Part shown: positions 5,530-6,928 of the stretch, piece after piece
How positions within the stretch are numbered: the first letter of the stretch is position 1
How the letters are laid out: the number at the start of each line of letters is the position of its first letter
Assembly: GCA_031258055.1 (NCBI GenBank)
Contig: JAIRNM010000250.1
Coordinates: 1 to 6,928, forward strand
DNA length: 6,928 nucleotides
DNA from: Bifidobacteriaceae bacterium
Lineage (GTDB): Bacteria; Actinomycetota; Actinomycetes; Actinomycetales; WQXJ01
Direction of reading: 5' to 3'
Made by a program: the position numbers and the translations under genes
The notes under the pieces: generated by a model
The model's database searches: none
What the model saw: only the letters and a program-made list of their open reading frames with translations
What the model was told of the DNA's origin: nothing

Positions 5530-5532
5530 GAG
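5528..5532 (+). promoter_or_regulatory. Ribosome site overlapping the stop of the first glycosidase
   Basis: AGGAG at 5528-5532 shares bases with the TAG stop at 5527-5529 and lies five bases before the ATG at 5538. It fixes that start over an in-frame ATG at 5457, which would add 27 unrelated residues read from inside the first glycosidase gene. The overlap suggests coupled translation of the two paralogues. Confidence 0.75.
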
Positions 5533-5537
5533 TATTC

Positions 5538-6515
5538 ATGAAATCTGATTTCTCTGACGTAAGAGGGTTCAACTACCAGCTGTCGACTGGCTCCACCAGC
5601 CTTGAGAACTGGCTCTACTACGATCCAACGATCTACGAATTAGAACTGCGCCGGGGAAAGGAATACTTTCCCGGCTGGAACACGATTCGGCTGTGGCTGA
5701 GCTGGGATGCCTATTTCCGTCGGCCCGCGGTGTTCAAAGAACGCTTCGAGTCCATGGTTTCCATCGCCGACCGACTTGGGCTCAAGACAATTGCCTGCCT
5801 TTTCAACCGCTGGCACGATGTCTCCGGCTTCGATAATGGAGGCGTCTACCTCGACAACTTTCTCTTTCCCCAGGCCTGGGCCTACTACGTGCCGCTATAT
5901 GAGTCGTATGTGAGCGACGTCGTCGGCGCCCATGGGGGAGACGAGCGGATCGTCCTGTGGGATATCTGCAACGAACCGTGGCCTTACAACGAGTTCACAG
6001 AGCCAATCATGGGCGTCTGGCAAGCCGAATTCGACTGGCTGACCCGCATGCACAAAGCCCTCAAAGCGGCTGCTCCCGATACCCCGGTCTGCGTCTCCGT
6101 CCACAACTACCTTGGCCTTGACGGGCTCCGTTGGGTCGATCCGATCTCGGACGCTTTTTCTATTCACCCCTACTACATGTGCACGTCGGACAACCTTTAC
6201 GACCCGAAACGGCGGGCCAAGTACGACCAGCACATCCGCGAGTACGTTGAATACGCGCGGTCCGTCGGCAAACCGCTCTTGGCCACAGAAACCTGCTGGG
6301 GCGCCGAGACGGATGAAGAGCGCGCCGAGATCATCCGCTTCACCTTGGAGACACTCACCAAATACAACCTGGGATTCATCCCGCACGCTTTGCACTACGG
6401 CGCGACGGCCGACCTGCACACCGACGACGACAGCTTCATGGGCGAGACCTACTTGCCCTTCATCAACAAGGACGGCTCTCTGCGGGCTGGCCACGAGGTT
6501 TACAACAACTACTAA
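5538..6515 (+). CDS. GH5-like glycoside hydrolase (clan GH-A), second paralogue
   Basis: This 325-residue cytoplasmic TIM-barrel glycosidase is a tandem duplicate of the preceding gene, alignable end to end with about 216 identical residues and only two single-residue gaps. All clan landmarks are kept at the same numbers: Arg51, FNRWHD at 89-94, Glu146 in CNEPW, HN at 189-190, H210-P-Y212 and Glu251 in TETCW, so both copies should be active. The differences cluster at 61-75, 151-180, 214-240, 255-258 and 288-310, mostly loops and outer helices, including the stretch after strand six where substrate specificity is often set. The copies therefore probably act on related but different linkages or sugars, or form a heteromer. 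The start is fixed by the AGGAG overlapping the previous stop, and the gene ends in a TAA that is part of the next gene's ribosome site. Confidence 0.88.
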   Translation: MKSDFSDVRGFNYQLSTGSTSLENWLYYDPTIYELELRRGKEYFPGWNTIRLWLSWDAYFRRPAVFKERFESMVSIADRLGLKTIACLFNRWHDVSGFDNGGVYLDNFLFPQAWAYYVPLYESYVSDVVGAHGGDERIVLWDICNEPWPYNEFTEPIMGVWQAEFDWLTRMHKALKAAAPDTPVCVSVHNYLGLDGLRWVDPISDAFSIHPYYMCTSDNLYDPKRRAKYDQHIREYVEYARSVGKPLLATETCWGAETDEERAEIIRFTLETLTKYNLGFIPHALHYGATADLHTDDDSFMGETYLPFINKDGSLRAGHEVYNNY

Positions 6516-6520
6516 GGAGG
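6514..6520 (+). promoter_or_regulatory. Strong ribosome site fixing the GTG start of the tautomerase
   Basis: AAGGAGG overlaps the TAA stop of the second glycosidase (6513-6515) and is five bases from the GTG at 6526. This start places a proline directly after the initiator methionine, the catalytic position in the tautomerase superfamily, so sequence context and enzymology agree. Confidence 0.85.
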
Positions 6521-6525
6521 CACCG

Positions 6526-6891
6526 GTGCCGCTTATCCAGGTCGATCTTGACCGGCAATTGTGGGAAGAAAAAGGCAAAGCGATTTCAGGCGCGATTCAA
6601 CGCGCCCAAGTGGAAGGCCTTCGAATTCCCGCAGAAGATCTTTTCCATGTTTTCAGGCCCCGTGAGGCGGGCGAGATAGTCTTCCATCCAAGTTTCGGCG
6701 GAGTCGAACGCCGGTCTCTGATAGTGATCCGGGTGGTCTTTGTTCACGAGCACCCGGTGGTGAAGCACAAGTACGCTTTCTATGAGGCGGTCGCTAGAGA
6801 ATTCGCCGACTTAGGCATCCGCTCCGATGACATCATGATTTGCGTTACCGAGAACACCTACGAGGACTGGTACGCCGGTTACGTCAACTAG
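6526..6891 (+). CDS. Tautomerase-superfamily protein (Tautomerase_2 / MSAD-like)
   Basis: This 121-residue cytoplasmic protein belongs to the tautomerase superfamily, whose members use an N-terminal proline as catalytic base for keto-enol and related chemistry. The GTG start gives Met-Pro-Leu-Ile, so Pro2 becomes the terminal catalytic residue after methionine removal. Two beta-alpha-beta halves are visible, at about 2-45 and 63-110. Landmarks match the longer MSAD-like group: PAEDLF around 35-40 (Asp38 aligns with the catalytic Asp37 of malonate semialdehyde decarboxylase), GEIVFHPSF near 49-57, and the closing VTENTYEDWYAG. The arginine pair of the decarboxylase is not seen at the matching site, where HEHP (74-77) stands instead, so decarboxylation of malonate semialdehyde is doubtful. 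It may tautomerise an enol or keto sugar intermediate formed by its neighbours. Substrate unknown. Confidence 0.87.
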   Translation: MPLIQVDLDRQLWEEKGKAISGAIQRAQVEGLRIPAEDLFHVFRPREAGEIVFHPSFGGVERRSLIVIRVVFVHEHPVVKHKYAFYEAVAREFADLGIRSDDIMICVTENTYEDWYAGYVN

Positions 6892-6895
6892 TGCC

Positions 6896-6928
6896 ATGAA
6901 ACTATCCGCCTGCATCGAGTGGCTATAT
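6896..6928 (+). CDS. Start of a TIM-barrel sugar isomerase, hydroxypyruvate-isomerase-like (partial)
   Basis: An ATG at 6896, four bases after the tautomerase stop, opens a frame that stays open to the window edge and encodes MKLSACIEWLY. That opening resembles the first strand of hydroxypyruvate-isomerase-like members of the xylose-isomerase-like TIM-barrel family (AP_endonuc_2 fold), which interconvert keto and aldo sugars or small hydroxyacids. No clear Shine-Dalgarno precedes it, so translation is probably coupled to the preceding gene. Only 11 residues are visible, so the family call is a resemblance rather than a proof. Confidence 0.5.
   Translation, partial: MKLSACIEWLY

Noticed and set aside
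5457..5537. N-terminal extension of the second glycosidase to an ATG within the first
   Set aside because: The extension overlaps the first glycosidase in another frame and does not align with its paralogue, whereas the ATG at 5538 aligns residue for residue with the first gene's start and has its own ribosome site.
6112..6525. Long N-terminal extension of the tautomerase reading frame inside the second glycosidase gene
   Set aside because: The extension is a Thr/Ser/Arg-rich shadow of the glycosidase gene. Tautomerases need the proline at the mature N-terminus, which the GTG at 6526 supplies.
1..6928. Transposons, CRISPR arrays, tRNA or rRNA genes, phage genes
   Set aside because: No transposase-like protein, no regularly spaced direct repeats, no tRNA-like cloverleaf and no rRNA signature were seen. 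The palindrome at 1946-1997 is the only hint of a mobile repeat.

Overview
The window reads as a carbohydrate-uptake and carbohydrate-catabolism operon on the + strand of a Gram-positive, probably actinobacterial, chromosome. The pointers are a lipoprotein-type solute-binding protein with an Actinobacteria-style Cys-Gly-Ser-rich N-terminus, several GTG starts with strong AGGAGG ribosome sites, tight gene packing and fairly high but not extreme GC. TTA leucine codons are present, which argues against a very high-GC Streptomyces-like genome. The taxonomic call is an inference from style only.

Layout: bases 2-70 carry what may be the last 22 codons of an upstream gene, followed by a 9-bp hairpin (87-108) that could terminate it. 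Bases 71-494 are an AT-richer, gene-free control region with an extended -10 element and several inverted repeats that look like repressor sites. A compact gene set follows, all on +: a sugar-binding lipoprotein (GTG 495-1868), two MalF/MalG-type permeases (1907-2857 and 2859-3647), a three-module VOC/glyoxalase-fold protein (GTG 3733-4518), two tandem GH5-like clan-A glycosidases about two-thirds identical to each other (4546-5529 and 5538-6515), a tautomerase with an N-terminal catalytic proline (GTG 6526-6891), and the first 11 codons of a probable hydroxypyruvate-isomerase-like TIM-barrel protein (6896 to the window edge).

Working model: an oligosaccharide or glycoside is captured by the lipoprotein and imported by the two permeases, with an ATPase encoded elsewhere. 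It is hydrolysed in the cytoplasm by the two leaderless glycosidases. The product is then processed by enzymes that act on keto/enol or metal-chelated intermediates (VOC protein, tautomerase, TIM-barrel isomerase). The substrate cannot be read from the sequence. The combination of tandem GH5-like paralogues, a VOC protein, a tautomerase and a sugar isomerase behind one importer is the most interesting biology here.

At the nucleic-acid level three things stand out. A 52-base near-perfect palindrome lies inside the first codons of the first permease gene (1946-1997). A two-tier hairpin fills the 85-base gap before the VOC gene and ends exactly at its Shine-Dalgarno sequence (3670-3720). A pair of operator-like sites flanks the putative promoter (123-135 and 240-252).
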